From NCBI GenBank assembly GCA_009733775.1, contig WOGZ01000111.1, forward strand, positions 31,736 through 95,735: a stretch of DNA of 64,000 nt, read 5' to 3'. Position numbers and translations under genes: made by a program. The DNA is from Alectoria sarmentosa. Lineage: Eukaryota > Ascomycota > Lecanoromycetes > Lecanorales > Parmeliaceae. The number at the start of each line of letters is the position of its first letter. Position 1 is the stretch's first letter. This document shows, piece by piece, positions 44,753 through 55,433 of the stretch. The notes under the pieces are model-generated. The model did not search any database. It saw nothing but the letters and a program-made list of their open reading frames with translations, and was not told the origin of the DNA.

Positions 44753-44776
44753 CTTGGCAGTATCTTCAGAGTCCAC
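44705..44776. repeat. 24-bp tandem repeat, three units
   Basis: Units at 44705-44728, 44729-44752 and 44753-44776 differ by two substitutions in the third. Read on the minus strand each encodes [M/V]DSEDTAK. The first two contain ATG. The third, most upstream unit has GTG, so the start codon of the overlapping gene lies inside the repeat. Confidence 0.92.
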
Positions 44777-45297
44777 GATTGGGATGAGATGGACCTCTGA
44801 CAAAGTGCAAGCTTTGGGACTGTTAGGTTTGCATGTGAGTCACTATAATCCGAGGCAAGTATTGGCACAGAACCTTACCTGACACAGTGCTCTGAAAAGG
44901 TGCTTGAATGTAGAGTGTCAGTCGAAGTCATGGCACCGTGAATGCTGCCTTTGAGAAATGGAAGCGCTTTTCTGTTTTTGAGTAATTGGTGATGGCGGAT
45001 GTAGTCGCAGATGTGAGAAGAGACAACGTGCAACGACCGCTGAGTCAAGCCGTCAAAGTGAAGTCAATCCCAGCCGCTCACTGCTCACTGCTCACTGCGT
45101 GTGCATAATTCCATTTCCATCAAGAGAAGTCTATTGGATGTTGCAAAAGTTACTCGGACCGAATGGTGATCATGAATGGATGAGAATGTGGATGAAAGGG
45201 AAGGTGCGTACTATGTACGAAGTGAACGGTTAAAAGTGGGAAATTGAGTTTAGACTTCATTCACATCATGTTCCAAGCGACAAGAATCATGCAAGTT
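44777..45297. other. 520-bp intergenic stretch
   Basis: Non-coding between two minus-strand genes. A short tandem of GCTCACTGCTCACTGC lies near 45074-45096. Confidence 0.45.
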
Positions 45298-46950
45298 CTA
45301 CCGCCCAGGGAATCGACCCCTCTCCCAGTATCGTAATGGCACATAAGAAATGAGCGTAAACGCAAAGGCCAGCTGATTCCCAATATCCCCACCGGTCTCT
45401 CCAATCATAGCAGCGATTACACCAACGTACCAGGTCTGCACCATGCCCAGAATGCATCCAACGATGCCTAACAGGAATGCAATCAAGCCTGCAAATCCAA
45501 TTGGCATCTTCGACTCCGTGTTCCAGACCTCGAGATTGTAGTTCTCAAGATTGCCCTTGCGGAACAGGTAGTGTTCGGTAAACAGTATAACAAAGAAAGC
45601 CGTGTTCCAGTATCCTAAGAGCGACAAGAAATTCTGAAGGACCGCGAGCAGGTGATTGCGGCCAGCGACGCCAAGGAGAATGATGCCAATGAAGATGATG
45701 AGGGTCCAGAAAGCGCGTGGGACTACTTGTAAGGGCCTGGCGAACAGTTGAATAGACAAGGCCGCTGAGTAGATGGCTATACAGTTAGTGCCAATACCAG
45801 AGAGGACCAGAAGGACCAGCAAGAACTTGGCAAACCCTCTAGGAAACAGGATCGTCTGAATCAAGTATCCAAGTCCATCGTCGTATGCATTCGCCCATTC
45901 GGTATTGACCCCCATCGTAGACCCAACGCAGCAGCCTATGACCATACCGATACAAGTAGGAATGGTAATGCCCAAGCTCGTAAGGAGGAAGACCTTTGTT
46001 TTGGAAGTATTGACAGGGTAGTGCACGTAGTAGTCCGACACAATCGAAGACCACGAGGAGCTCGAGCCGTAGACGATAGCTAGTAGAGTCATCACGGTAC
46101 CTGAGAGCGTTTGCCCTTCTAGGGCCGAAGGCGTTTTGACGTCCGCAAAACTGGCTGCTTCGCCATACATGATCATGAAGATGACAAAGAAGGTGGCCCA
46201 TGCCCACGACTCATACCAGAGGACGGCTCGGAGTCCGATGAAGCTGAAGATCAGACCAAGGACCGCAACAACTATGACGCCCAAGACGAGTGAGACCTTG
46301 CCATCGGAGACGGCAGAGAGCGCGAGACCGCCGGTGATGCTGCCAACAGAGGACCATCCCAACTGCTCAATGACATTAAGAGCAGCGATAATCTTTGAAG
46401 GCCACCAGCCGAAGCTGTAGCGAGTGATGGCGACCTGACGGAGACCAGTCCCAGGACCGAGTGTGGCGCACCACCCCTAGAAGTAGGACGTAATTAGCCA
46501 CTTGACCCAGATTTCAACCCGCGGATGTTATCCTGAAGCATCGAGTGCTCTTACCGTAACCATGCTACCAAGCAACGTCCCAAATATCACGGTCAAGATG
46601 CTCTGTTTCAAATCCAGCCCAAATTCCCAGCCCAAGAATCCTGTAGCGAAGCAGCTCAGATTCATCGTCCCGCTCGCCCACATCAGCGCCATGATAGCCT
46701 GGTTGGGAGGATTGCGATCCTCTGGCAGTATTCTCGCGGGGCCGTTTTTCTCCACTCCGAGCTTGTCGTCAAGGAGGGCTTCATAATGGCGCAAGCGAGC
46801 AAGGATACCGTTGGGACGTGGAGGAGGGGCGGTGTCGAATTCTGCGTTTTGGGTTTCGGAGGCACCAGATTTGGATGGGACGGAGGAGATGACAGTCGTT
46901 TCTTCGCCTTTCTCTTCTGAATATTCACGTGAAGCCATGCTTGTAGTCAT
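45298..46950 (-). CDS. NCS1-family purine/cytosine permease (Fcy2-like)
   Basis: Two exons on the minus strand (46950-46555 and 46476-45298) join in phase to 1575 nt and 524 aa. A hydrophilic N-terminus of about 70 residues leads to RLRHYEALLDDKLGVEKNG, then helix 1 (NQAIMALMWASGTMNLSCFA). The splice restores the family's GWCATLGPGTGLRQVAITRY and the next stretch SFGWWPSKIIAALNVIEQLG. About 12 transmembrane helices follow, including SWSSIVSDYYVHYP, which fits the conserved NCS1 helix-6 region, and LLGYWNTAFFVILFTEHYLF. It should import cytosine or purines by H+ symport at the plasma membrane. The intron is 78 nt. It shares a 418-bp upstream region with the decarboxylase gene. Confidence 0.9.
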
Positions 46951-47368
46951 GGATTGACGTTGCTGCGAGGCAAGGCGATATCAAACGAGGATTCGACATT
47001 ACAATAAACATGTCAGATATGCCCGTCCGGCCCTCGCCGGCGTACTGTGCGGGTGGGGGTGACTGCATATTCCACTACCTCTAGAACCAAGGAGCTTCCG
47101 AGGTGACGGGGATCCCAACTACTTCAGGCAGTCGTGCGGAAATGTTGCAGTTTCCTTATCGCTTGCACGACATATATCTTTGAATTGCCGTTATCTGTGC
47201 TCTACGGTGGACGAGATCTTGTAATAGTGGTGATAGAGGGCGCCTAATACTACATAGTACAGGGTTCATGCCAAGGCTTTGACTCGTGCCTGCCAAGTCC
47301 AAGTGCCAAGTCATCCCTCTTCTCAAACCAAAACAACAAGTACACCACGGCTTCAATTGCTGTCCATC
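46951..47368. promoter_or_regulatory. shared divergent promoter (NCS1 permease / phosphatidylserine decarboxylase)
   Basis: The two start codons face away from each other across 418 bp. A CAAGTCCAAGTGCCAAGTC stretch near 47295-47313 precedes a CAAACCAAAACAACAAG leader on the decarboxylase side. No specific transcription-factor site was recognised. Confidence 0.4.
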
Positions 47369-48496
47369 ATGTCTGAAACGCAAGCAGGCTTTGATGCGAG
47401 TGCAAAAGCACTAGACATCCTCACCAACACAGCCGAAAACCATCCCGATGCCCAAATCACCAACCTACATCACCCCGCAAACCATGAATCCGCCCACTCA
47501 TGGCTCGGCAAGATCCTCCCAGCCTCAACGCTCGACAATTTGGAGACCAGATTCCACATGGGCAATTATGTCATCGATAGACAAACTGGGGAGAAGAGCT
47601 TCGAGGCAATGAGCATATACGTCCGCCTGGGCATGCACATGCTCTATTACGGCTCGGAGCAAGAGAAGGCGCTGCACTGGCAAAAGACTCTTGAACTTCT
47701 AAAGAATCAAAGCGAGAAGATGGGGAGAGAATACGACACACCTGAGAGCAGGGCACACATCGAGCCATTCATTAAGAGCTTCGGTCTACAAGACTCCCTG
47801 GTGGAGATGGTGGAGCCCGATCCTACCAAGTATGCCACCTTCAACGACTTTTTCGCCCGCGAGATCAAGGAGTCAGCCCGACCGATTGCTGAGCCAGAAG
47901 ACGAATTTATGACTTCGAGCCCTGCCGACTGCCGATTGACGGCTTACCCGACCATTGATCTTGCTACGGAGTACTGGATCAAAGGCCGAGGCTTCACACT
48001 CTCAAGACTGCTGGCGGACCCTGCCCTGGCCGATTTATTCGATGGAGGCTCCATCGTCATCGCTCGCCTAGCACCACAAGATTACCATCGCTGGCACGCA
48101 CCGGTCTCCGGAACAGTGGAGAGCGTCAAAGATGTTGCTGGCGCCTACTACACCGTCAATCCACAAGCCATCAATGAGCCTGGGACGCTGGATGTCTTCT
48201 GTGAGAACAAAAGGTCAGTGATGCTCCTCAAGAGGTCTTGTACTGGGTCACCTGTCGCAATTATTGCCGTTGGTGCTATGCTCGTGGGCACGATCAAGTA
48301 TAACGAGGGTGTTGAGGTGGGTACGAACGTCAGGAGAGGGCAATGCTTGGGTGCTTTCTACTACGGAGGGAGTACTGTCATTGTGCTGTATCCCAAGGGC
48401 GAGGTTGTGCTTGATGAGGATCTCGTGAGGCACTCTACAAGTGACAAGTGTGAGACTCTCATGAGGGTCGGTTGGCGCACTGGAACGACGCCATGA
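47369..48496 (+). CDS. phosphatidylserine decarboxylase-family enzyme, short soluble form
   Basis: A single-exon gene. I chose the ATG at 47369 (MSETQAGFDASAKALDILTN, 375 aa) over an upstream in-frame codon at 47279 because the earlier 30 residues are low-complexity leader. The catalytic domain shows TFNDFFAREIKESARPI, the MTSSPADCRLTAYP block, the DYHRWHAPVSGTV segment with the conserved His, and the processing motif FYYGGSTVIVLYPKG, in which self-cleavage before the Ser of G-S-T makes the pyruvoyl cofactor. The C-terminal alpha subunit after cleavage is short, as usual. There is no mitochondrial presequence, membrane span or C2 domain, unlike Psd1 and Psd2. Such stand-alone fungal proteins may decarboxylate phosphatidylserine or related substrates, sometimes in natural-product clusters. 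Confidence 0.88.
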   Translation: MSETQAGFDASAKALDILTNTAENHPDAQITNLHHPANHESAHSWLGKILPASTLDNLETRFHMGNYVIDRQTGEKSFEAMSIYVRLGMHMLYYGSEQEKALHWQKTLELLKNQSEKMGREYDTPESRAHIEPFIKSFGLQDSLVEMVEPDPTKYATFNDFFAREIKESARPIAEPEDEFMTSSPADCRLTAYPTIDLATEYWIKGRGFTLSRLLADPALADLFDGGSIVIARLAPQDYHRWHAPVSGTVESVKDVAGAYYTVNPQAINEPGTLDVFCENKRSVMLLKRSCTGSPVAIIAVGAMLVGTIKYNEGVEVGTNVRRGQCLGAFYYGGSTVIVLYPKGEVVLDEDLVRHSTSDKCETLMRVGWRTGTTP

Positions 48497-51400
48497 CACC
48501 GCCAGGAGCGGCCCAAGTCGAGCTTTGAAAATTGAATAAATTTAATTCATTCAGCAAAGATAGATAATCCACAAGTATTGACGATCAGTATCAATCTTCC
48601 CATCGTCCTCTAATGTTTTCTCCAACGGTTTTGCCGCTCTCGTTGGGTTTGTTTTCCAAACCATGCCTCTGCTCGGCTGCAATCAAAAGATTAGCGAAAT
48701 GAATTCAATCTTGATATCTCACTTCCCCATAAAGCGGTTCTCCACGCAAAAACGAGCGTTAGTGCGGTTTATGAATTGGTGTTCTCCATTCGCAGGACAT
48801 TGGAAGAAAGACTCCGTGTCTAATCTCTCATATCTCCGCATTCTCTCTGCAGCTCCTCCTCAGGCCAATGAGCATACTTTATACTCCAAATAGTCCCCTC
48901 ATGCGGCTTATGAGTGTTTCCATGCAAGATTGCAGAATGAAGAGCACGAACCCTATCTCATCGAGAGTGTTCTACCCAGCGATCCAGAGTAACTATGGCC
49001 AGCCAGCATAGCATCAGATTGGGCACGCCAGCGTGCGAACCTTTCCAGTCGATGATGCGTGTGGTGCACCACCGGAGCCATATCTTGTCTGCTCAGGATG
49101 TTCTTCTTCACATGTGAGAAGTGATTGAGCTGTATATCGAAATTTTACTCAGTAGAGCTTTTACCGTCTATAGATATAGAAATTTGGTTTTCCATCTACA
49201 GTGCACCTTTCGCTCTTTCCACTTTGGCATCATAGCTGCTTGGGTCTCATCAATCTTCTTTCTGATCGTGAGACCGGTTCAGAATTTCGAAAAACAACTT
49301 CGGGTCAGGTTTTGCAACGATTATATTTGATCTATAGCTGGAGTGGAGAACTGCATGTGTAGCGCAGTGAATCCTGCTCGATGACCCAAATGACAAGAAC
49401 ATTTGACCCCCGGAGCAAACACTACGCCGTTCGAACTATCCAAAAGCCTACACGCATAATCAATCATACGTAATCCGAGGATAGGAACGGAGTGGGGTGT
49501 AACATAATGTCCTCCACACAAGTTATACCTCCTTTCCCATCACCTACTCTCTTACTGCTGCTACCAACAACCGAGCTTTCATTCTCCAGCCACTTTTATT
49601 TCAATCACACTCGTCTTCCTATTCTTTCACAGTCTTTTACGAATGATTCCACACACACATTATCAAGCCGCCAGAGCTGCAGCTTCTGCACGCCTTGTCT
49701 TTAGTGTAGGTCGTCCAACCATGGTTGTCAATCCAGCATCACCTCCTCGACTCTCCAATGCTGCCAAAGCTGTATTGCCCTCATCACAGGGGCCGGATCG
49801 ACGGTACCTCGTCGCCGTAATCAAGCCTCCTTGCCCCCGGGTCTTCCATCCCCCAATCCCTCCAAAGCCATCCCCCATTCCCTCCAAAGCCGTCACGTAA
49901 CGAAACTGCCCCTAGGCATCCGCTCTTATCACGGCGTCCGACTCCTCAGACTTTGGCGACCTCTGGACCTGTCCAGCAACTCAATCTAACCACTAAACGC
50001 CAAGTTAGCGTCGAGCACTCAACAGATTCCTGCACGAGTTCATCACGAAATAGTGGGTTACGATAGATGTGCCCAAAGCTGCTGGCGTTCTGATCTCTTT
50101 GATCCGAGGAGAAGTCTCGGTAATGTGGATTTGGGTTTTACCAAGTCCGTCAGCTTCCAATTCGATTCCCCCCCCCCCCCACAAGAGAAACCGTCATCAG
50201 GGAATATCGCTTTCCACGCGCCCCCAGTGAGCTTCAAAAGGACGCGCCATTCGGACCAACTCGATTCATCTCAAGCAGCAGCCAAGACGGCTGACGGTGG
50301 AATTCCAGCGACGAACACTGTTGTCGAGATGGACAAAGTCATCTCGCCAAGTAGGCCAGATGATCCGCCCACGAGATGCTCTGACTAAAACCTTTGAAGA
50401 TCCTTATACCACTCGTACTGGCTAAGCCGAGATGATATTGGTAATCCAACTAATTAGCGTCTCCAAACGGGTTTCGAAGAATCGAAGGAATAAAGAGTAA
50501 AGGTCCTAATCCCGAGATGCCGTAATCTGTCACACAGACTTGAGCCCTTTTTATAGATCGGCAAAAGAAGCTAACAACATCGCAAACCTTGTAGTCGCCT
50601 GGCCCCTACGAAGCTAGCGGACCACATAACATCAGCATGATCTGCAACATAAGCGTCTGTCCAACGGTGCGTCGGTGAATCACCCGCTTGGCAACAAGCA
50701 CCTTGCAAATTATTCGCAGGCGGAGAAAATGGTAAAGTCCACCACAGCAAAGAAACCAAGCAACTTATTGCTATACGTCTGTGGGTCCATCTTCAAGTCC
50801 ACTGACACAGATTTGCACTCCTCGAGATGACAAGATAGGGTAATGATCGCTTAACCTCGTGCGGTTTTCATGAAAATTGAGGATTTGCGGTTGTAGTTTT
50901 AGCGCTGGCTTCATGGACGCTTGCGATACACATGGCGGAAGTGCATTGATGGGAATGAGGATGAGGATGAGGATGAGGACCAGAGGAAAAGAAGAATCCC
51001 AAACGAACGGTGCATGGGGTTTGTTCCAACAGCATTCAGTCACCTTTCATATAGAAATTAAACTTTTCCGACGAGGGATTCGAGACAGAGTCCAGGAGCA
51101 AAGCAGGAGACTTTGCAGCCGTACACGCTTCAATACCGATTCCATGAAGCGAACAGAAGCAACCGAAACAATCTGTAAAGCGAGACCATAGATCTAGGCT
51201 TCCGTTTGGAAAGCAGAATCCAAACAAGCCTATATGTAGCAGATAGAAGATAGAAGACTTGCGGTGACTGCAGAACGCCATACCTAGATAGTGCGAGGGC
51301 TCGATGCATGGCCCATGTTCCAGGATACCTTACTGATTCGATCAGGAGAAGGGGTTTAGGAGCGCTTTCGCAACCAGCGCTGCTTCATCCGCAAGCATAA

Positions 51401-51595
51401 GCGCATCGTCCGTTTGCAAGAGGCACTTTACCTCGCATACTGGCCCAAATCGCATAGGACACTTACAAAAGGCACGAACCCCCTGCCCCCCAAGGTCCTG
51501 AAACCGGCGGCACACCCATGCGCATCGGCTCGCCCCAACCCCACAACCGTACCTACCATCATACCTCCCAATCGAACCGAACACCAGACCGATTC
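48497..51595. other. 3.1-kb stretch without a supported gene
   Basis: Mostly non-coding. Between about 49,640 and 50,388 (plus) there are Ser/Pro-rich runs that look like parts of a disordered protein (SVSFQFDSPPPPQEKPSSGN, QLNLTTKRQVSVEHSTD), in two frames with stops. They may be a relic, listed separately. A 13-C run lies at 50168-50180 and an (ATGAGG)4 microsatellite at about 50955-50979. Confidence 0.5.
49643..50388 (+). pseudogene. possible disordered-protein relic
   Basis: The plus frame from 49643 and, after stops, that from 50053 to 50388 show Ser/Pro/Arg-rich, protein-like text typical of the disordered regions of fungal regulators. A homopolymer of 13 C (50168-50180) lies inside the second frame and could account for one frame change. 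I see no folded domain, so this could be chance. Confidence 0.2.
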
Positions 51596-52144
51596 TCAAC
51601 CCAGCCTCCTCACAACCTCCTCCGTAGTCACCACCTCTCCAAACGCGAACCCAAAAGCCCTCAATCCCCTCTCATGCTGTTCCTGATTCGCACTCCCACA
51701 CGCATCCTGTACGAGCCAAGTCTCAAAGCCCCGATTGAACGTGCTGCGTGCCGTGGTATCGCAGCAGCAATCCGTCATGACGCCGCAGACGACGACCCTC
51801 TCCACCGACTCCCCTTTCAGGACATCGCTCAAATCCGTATCGATGAAGGCATCATAGGTATCCTTGCCGACGACATGATAGTCTTTAGCTATTTTTTCAA
51901 TCTGCGGAAGCAATTCCCAGTCCTTACTTCCCGTGGCGATGGAGCCCTTGGGGCCCCATTTGCGGACGAGTTGGTTCCTGTAGGGCGGGGTGAGTTGTTC
52001 GGGTGAGTGGCCGTGCTGGGTGAAGATGAGGGGGCGGGAGGCGGATTGGAAGTGGGCGCAGAGGTTGAGGATATTGGGGAGGGCGGTGGCGGTCATGTCG
52101 AGGAAGACATGTTGCATGTCGACGACGAGTAGGGCTGTGGTCAT
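51596..52144 (-). CDS. isochorismatase-like cysteine hydrolase
   Basis: A single-exon gene of 182 aa on the minus strand. I took the ATG at 52144 because MTTALLVVDMQHVFLDM begins exactly at the family's first strand with the catalytic Asp (V-D-M-Q). An in-frame ATG 192 bases upstream would add an unusual Pro/Arg-rich stretch. LVRKWGPKGSIATGSKDWEL and GKDTYDAFIDTDLSDVL (catalytic Lys region) follow, then VERVVVCGVMTDCCCDTTAR, in which the nucleophilic Cys is one of three adjacent cysteines. The family hydrolyses small amides or enol ethers such as nicotinamide, carbamates or isochorismate; the substrate cannot be read from sequence. The C-terminus (FGEVVTTEEVVRRLG) is complete. Confidence 0.88.
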   Translation of the reverse strand: MTTALLVVDMQHVFLDMTATALPNILNLCAHFQSASRPLIFTQHGHSPEQLTPPYRNQLVRKWGPKGSIATGSKDWELLPQIEKIAKDYHVVGKDTYDAFIDTDLSDVLKGESVERVVVCGVMTDCCCDTTARSTFNRGFETWLVQDACGSANQEQHERGLRAFGFAFGEVVTTEEVVRRLG

Positions 52145-52694
52145 GATGCGCAGGGTTGAACGAGTAGTTAGAAAGGGAAGTTTGAAGGAGGCGCGATGAG
52201 GAAGAGAGGGAGGAGGCAGAACGGTGGGGGGCAAACGGATGATGACGACGGGGTAGAATGGTGAAAGGGTGTCAGGAGAAATCTTGCCGCGTAATCGCTC
52301 TACATGGCAGCCTGAAGTGCCCTTGTGCGATCGCACTCGTCGATGAACAATGTCATGGGCAGTTCAGTCTCTAGAAAAATTGTCTTTTCCAAAACCCCAC
52401 CCGTAATCCCCGCTCCAGACTTTGGTGGGGTGCGCGCCAAAGGTGGAAGCTAAAACCTAGACTGTAGATCGTGCGCGGGAGGCGCTTTTCTAGTGTATGT
52501 TGTAGTGCTATTCGCTAAGGAGTTGCTTTTCCAGTGTTGATCAGCCCCGTAGGCCCTAGGCAACGTTTCTAAGTAACCCTAATACCCCTAAATCCAGCGC
52601 TTTCAATGATTGACTCTTAATCATATCATGATCTATCTGTGAATTGACATGATTCGTCTATGCCATGATTACATACAAGAGCTCTGTTCTGGAT
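52145..52694. other. 550-bp intergenic stretch
   Basis: Upstream of the hydrolase and downstream of the next minus-strand gene. I see nothing recognisable. Confidence 0.4.
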
Positions 52695-53874
52695 TCATGC
52701 ACCCTTCTTGTCCACTGAAGGTTGATCATCCTGAGACAAAAGGGCGTTTGTATCCGTCGGCGGAGAAGCCTGGAGAGCCGCAACTTGGAGAGCCCGGCGT
52801 TGGTCCAGCCATCCCTTGCTCTTTATGATCTCCAACGCTTCACGGACTGATACGGGCAATTCATCTTGTCTTCTCACGCAGCGTCGACGCCTGGGATAGT
52901 ACGACACTGGCGGCTGGTCATACTCGTTCTTGTAGATGCGGAGTGGAGGGTCCTCAACGTGGCCAAATGTGAGCTCGGTGCGAGCAGCGGGTTCTTGGGC
53001 GAATGGAAGGAGAGTCTCAGCCCCAATACTTGTAGCTGCGTCGCCTGGTCTACTCAGGTCCGCGAAATATTGAAGCTGTTTTTCCGAGAGCTGGAAGGCC
53101 TCCGAAGTCTTTTGCGGGTGGAGGAAGGCTTTGGTGATCTGGTATCCGTTAGCGCAGGTTTTACCAGAAGCCAACGGCATTGACATACCCCTAACCCTCC
53201 TTCATGCTCGAACAATACGACACCGCCAAAGATCTCGGCCTCTGCCCAATACCCTACGACGTTCAACAGACCGAATGGATAGTTTTCGAAGTGCTGATAA
53301 TCTGTATGATAAAAGTTGACATAGAACTCATCAGTCCTATCGAAAAAACGTGAATGCCCTCCTGGCGGCTCCGGCGGCTTGATGTCCATATTCTTATGGG
53401 AGGATGCATATAGAGCGCCTGCTAACGCATGCACTGAAGCTGCTGCTATCTCTAGAAGATGTAACAGGTGTTTTCGGCTACCCTGCGGCGCATCCTGATA
53501 CCTCTGGGCCAGCTGCCCAAGTCAATTTGGACGGAATAGAGTATCAACATGGAGAGACTGCGCACCTTCAACTCGATCATCAAATCCTGAGGGGCGAACG
53601 CTGTCTTAATCTCGTCAAATTTTTGAACAGCCTTGTGACTAGGCTTCATGTTATCCTTGACAATGATGGTCTTGGAGAAAGTGAACTCGGAATTTTTGAT
53701 TTCATCAGAAAAAGGCGTGCGCGTGGGAATTCCGTCAATGACCTGGGCGAAGGTGTCTCGGGCGATTGGCAAGGCCAGAATTGTCGTGAGGACTGTCTTC
53801 AAGTCTTGTAGCTTTTCAGGGTCGATATTGGTGAGGGTACCGAAATTAGCCATATCGCTGGCAATGGACTCCAT
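52695..53874 (-). CDS. unrecognised three-exon gene
   Basis: Exons 53874-53566, 53449-53189 and 53138-52695 (minus) join to 1014 nt and 337 aa. The second intron is 50 nt, GTATGT...TACCAG with a GCTAAC branch; the first is 116 nt, GTGCGC...TAGAG. Exon 1 is helical and polar (IDPEKLQDLKTVLTTILALP). Exon 2 has many aromatic residues and His (EFYVNFYHTDYQHFENYPFG, then LLNVVGYWAEAEIFGGVVLF). Exon 3 carries a basic cluster (YYPRRRRCVRR) and ends polar. There is no signal peptide or membrane span. The aromatic exon-2 block looks like a conserved core. I do not recognise the family and assign no function. An earlier in-frame ATG at 53904 is possible. Confidence 0.65.
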
Positions 53875-55433
53875 ACTGAGTTGGAGTGAATGACTTTCTC
53901 TCACAGATAGGTGTGTAGCACAAAGAAGAGAAGGAGGCCGAGGCCGGACGAGAATTTATGAGGCTTGGCGTTTCCTTTCAAGCGCGTCAAAGTCACAAAA
54001 GTGTCTGTGGGTAACATCACTCAAAACCAACCAAGGACCTCCTTACGACTTAGACGCCCTGATATCTACGGGAAACCAATCTGATTCAATGAACAAAGCT
54101 CGACGATTTTAAAAGCGGCTGCCTGCGCATGATCTTCGTCCGTTGCTCATCTCCGTACGCTTTCGGGCTTCAAAGCCGTCCCTGACTTCGCAGTCTTCAC
54201 CAAAACTACACGTGGTATCTCTTCCTTATCTGCCCTGAAGAGTGGCTTGAAAATGGATGGTAAGGGATGAAACGCGATAGCCTTTCCACATTTTCACCAT
54301 GGGCCAAAGCGACCAGTAGGTCACCAAGATTTCGAGCACATGACGTCCACAATATCGATTGCAGTGATGCCTGCACTTGCTAAACACTGCCGTCGGGCCA
54401 TCGGCTGTAAATTTTAGAGTCTCAAGCGTCCCCAGTTGATAAGCTGCCGGCCCCTTTGGCAGAATTTCGGGAAGCTGCAGTGCACTCGTGATGCCTGAAT
54501 TAGCACATGCTTCCCGAGAACGGAGCAATGAATCTGCCCCTTACGTACTTGGAACATGGCACTTTGTGAAACCCGCTGTATTTGTCAGCGTAAACTCTCG
54601 GCTCGAAGAGCGTTGGGCAGGTTGCTTCTTACTCGTTAGTCTCGATATGTTTCGAAATCGTGCAAGCAAAATCTTAATGTCTTTGACAGCACAGCTGCCA
54701 CCTCCAGTGGACTCTGCCATGCTACTCTCGCTTTCGGTAAGATGCAGATTTCATGTGTCACCCCTTCCTGGGTGCTTGCAATTCGAAAGGCAGGTCCGAC
54801 GTGGCCTCTAAAATTGCGCCTCATCCCCACCAGAACGTCAATCTAGCTAGACCGAGTCAGGGAAACAGGCGTCGGATTAGCCTGCTACTTGTCAACCACC
54901 TCCAAGCATGGAACAACACTTCGTCATGAGATACTTCACGCGCTGGCGTCCCCTTGTAATCCCAATTGCCTGTCGGGCAGACCAGAAGCAGCCTCGCCCT
55001 CATGCCCAATAGTACAGGACTCCACCCACACCAGGCTGTCAATCTGACAGAAACATTTTCCAGACATACGGAACTGCCAATGGTCTTCGTCCCTTGAGCC
55101 TAAGAGATGATTCTGCCGCACCCCAAGCCCCTCATATGTTAGATCCGAATTCCGGTAGAGGTTGCTTATGAAAAAAATTCCGTACTAGTACTCGGCATCT
55201 GAGCCTGAGACTACACTGGGCGGCAATGAGTTGCTGCCCATCCCACCAAGCAACGTCTCGATTATAAAATGTCGATTGTCTCCCCATTTCCATTCACTCT
55301 TCCTTTCTTTGTTCTCTTGACTCAAGCTCCCTTGTCAATCCCACAGCAAAGCAAAATCCTACCTTGACCGTCAGACCCATCCCCACCTGCTCTCAACCAC
55401 TAAGCACATACCCTCAAATACCCCAAGACCATC
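53875..55433. other. 1.55-kb intergenic stretch with the zincin promoter
   Basis: I see no gene. Near the right end a TATA-like TTATAAA (55262-55268) and a CT-rich tract (55280-55335) lie about 165 and 100-150 bases before the ATG at 55434. Confidence 0.5.

Noticed and set aside
52145..52336. 64-residue upstream extension of the isochorismatase-like frame
   Set aside because: The catalytic domain starts exactly at the inner Met; the extension is Pro/Arg-rich and unlike the family.
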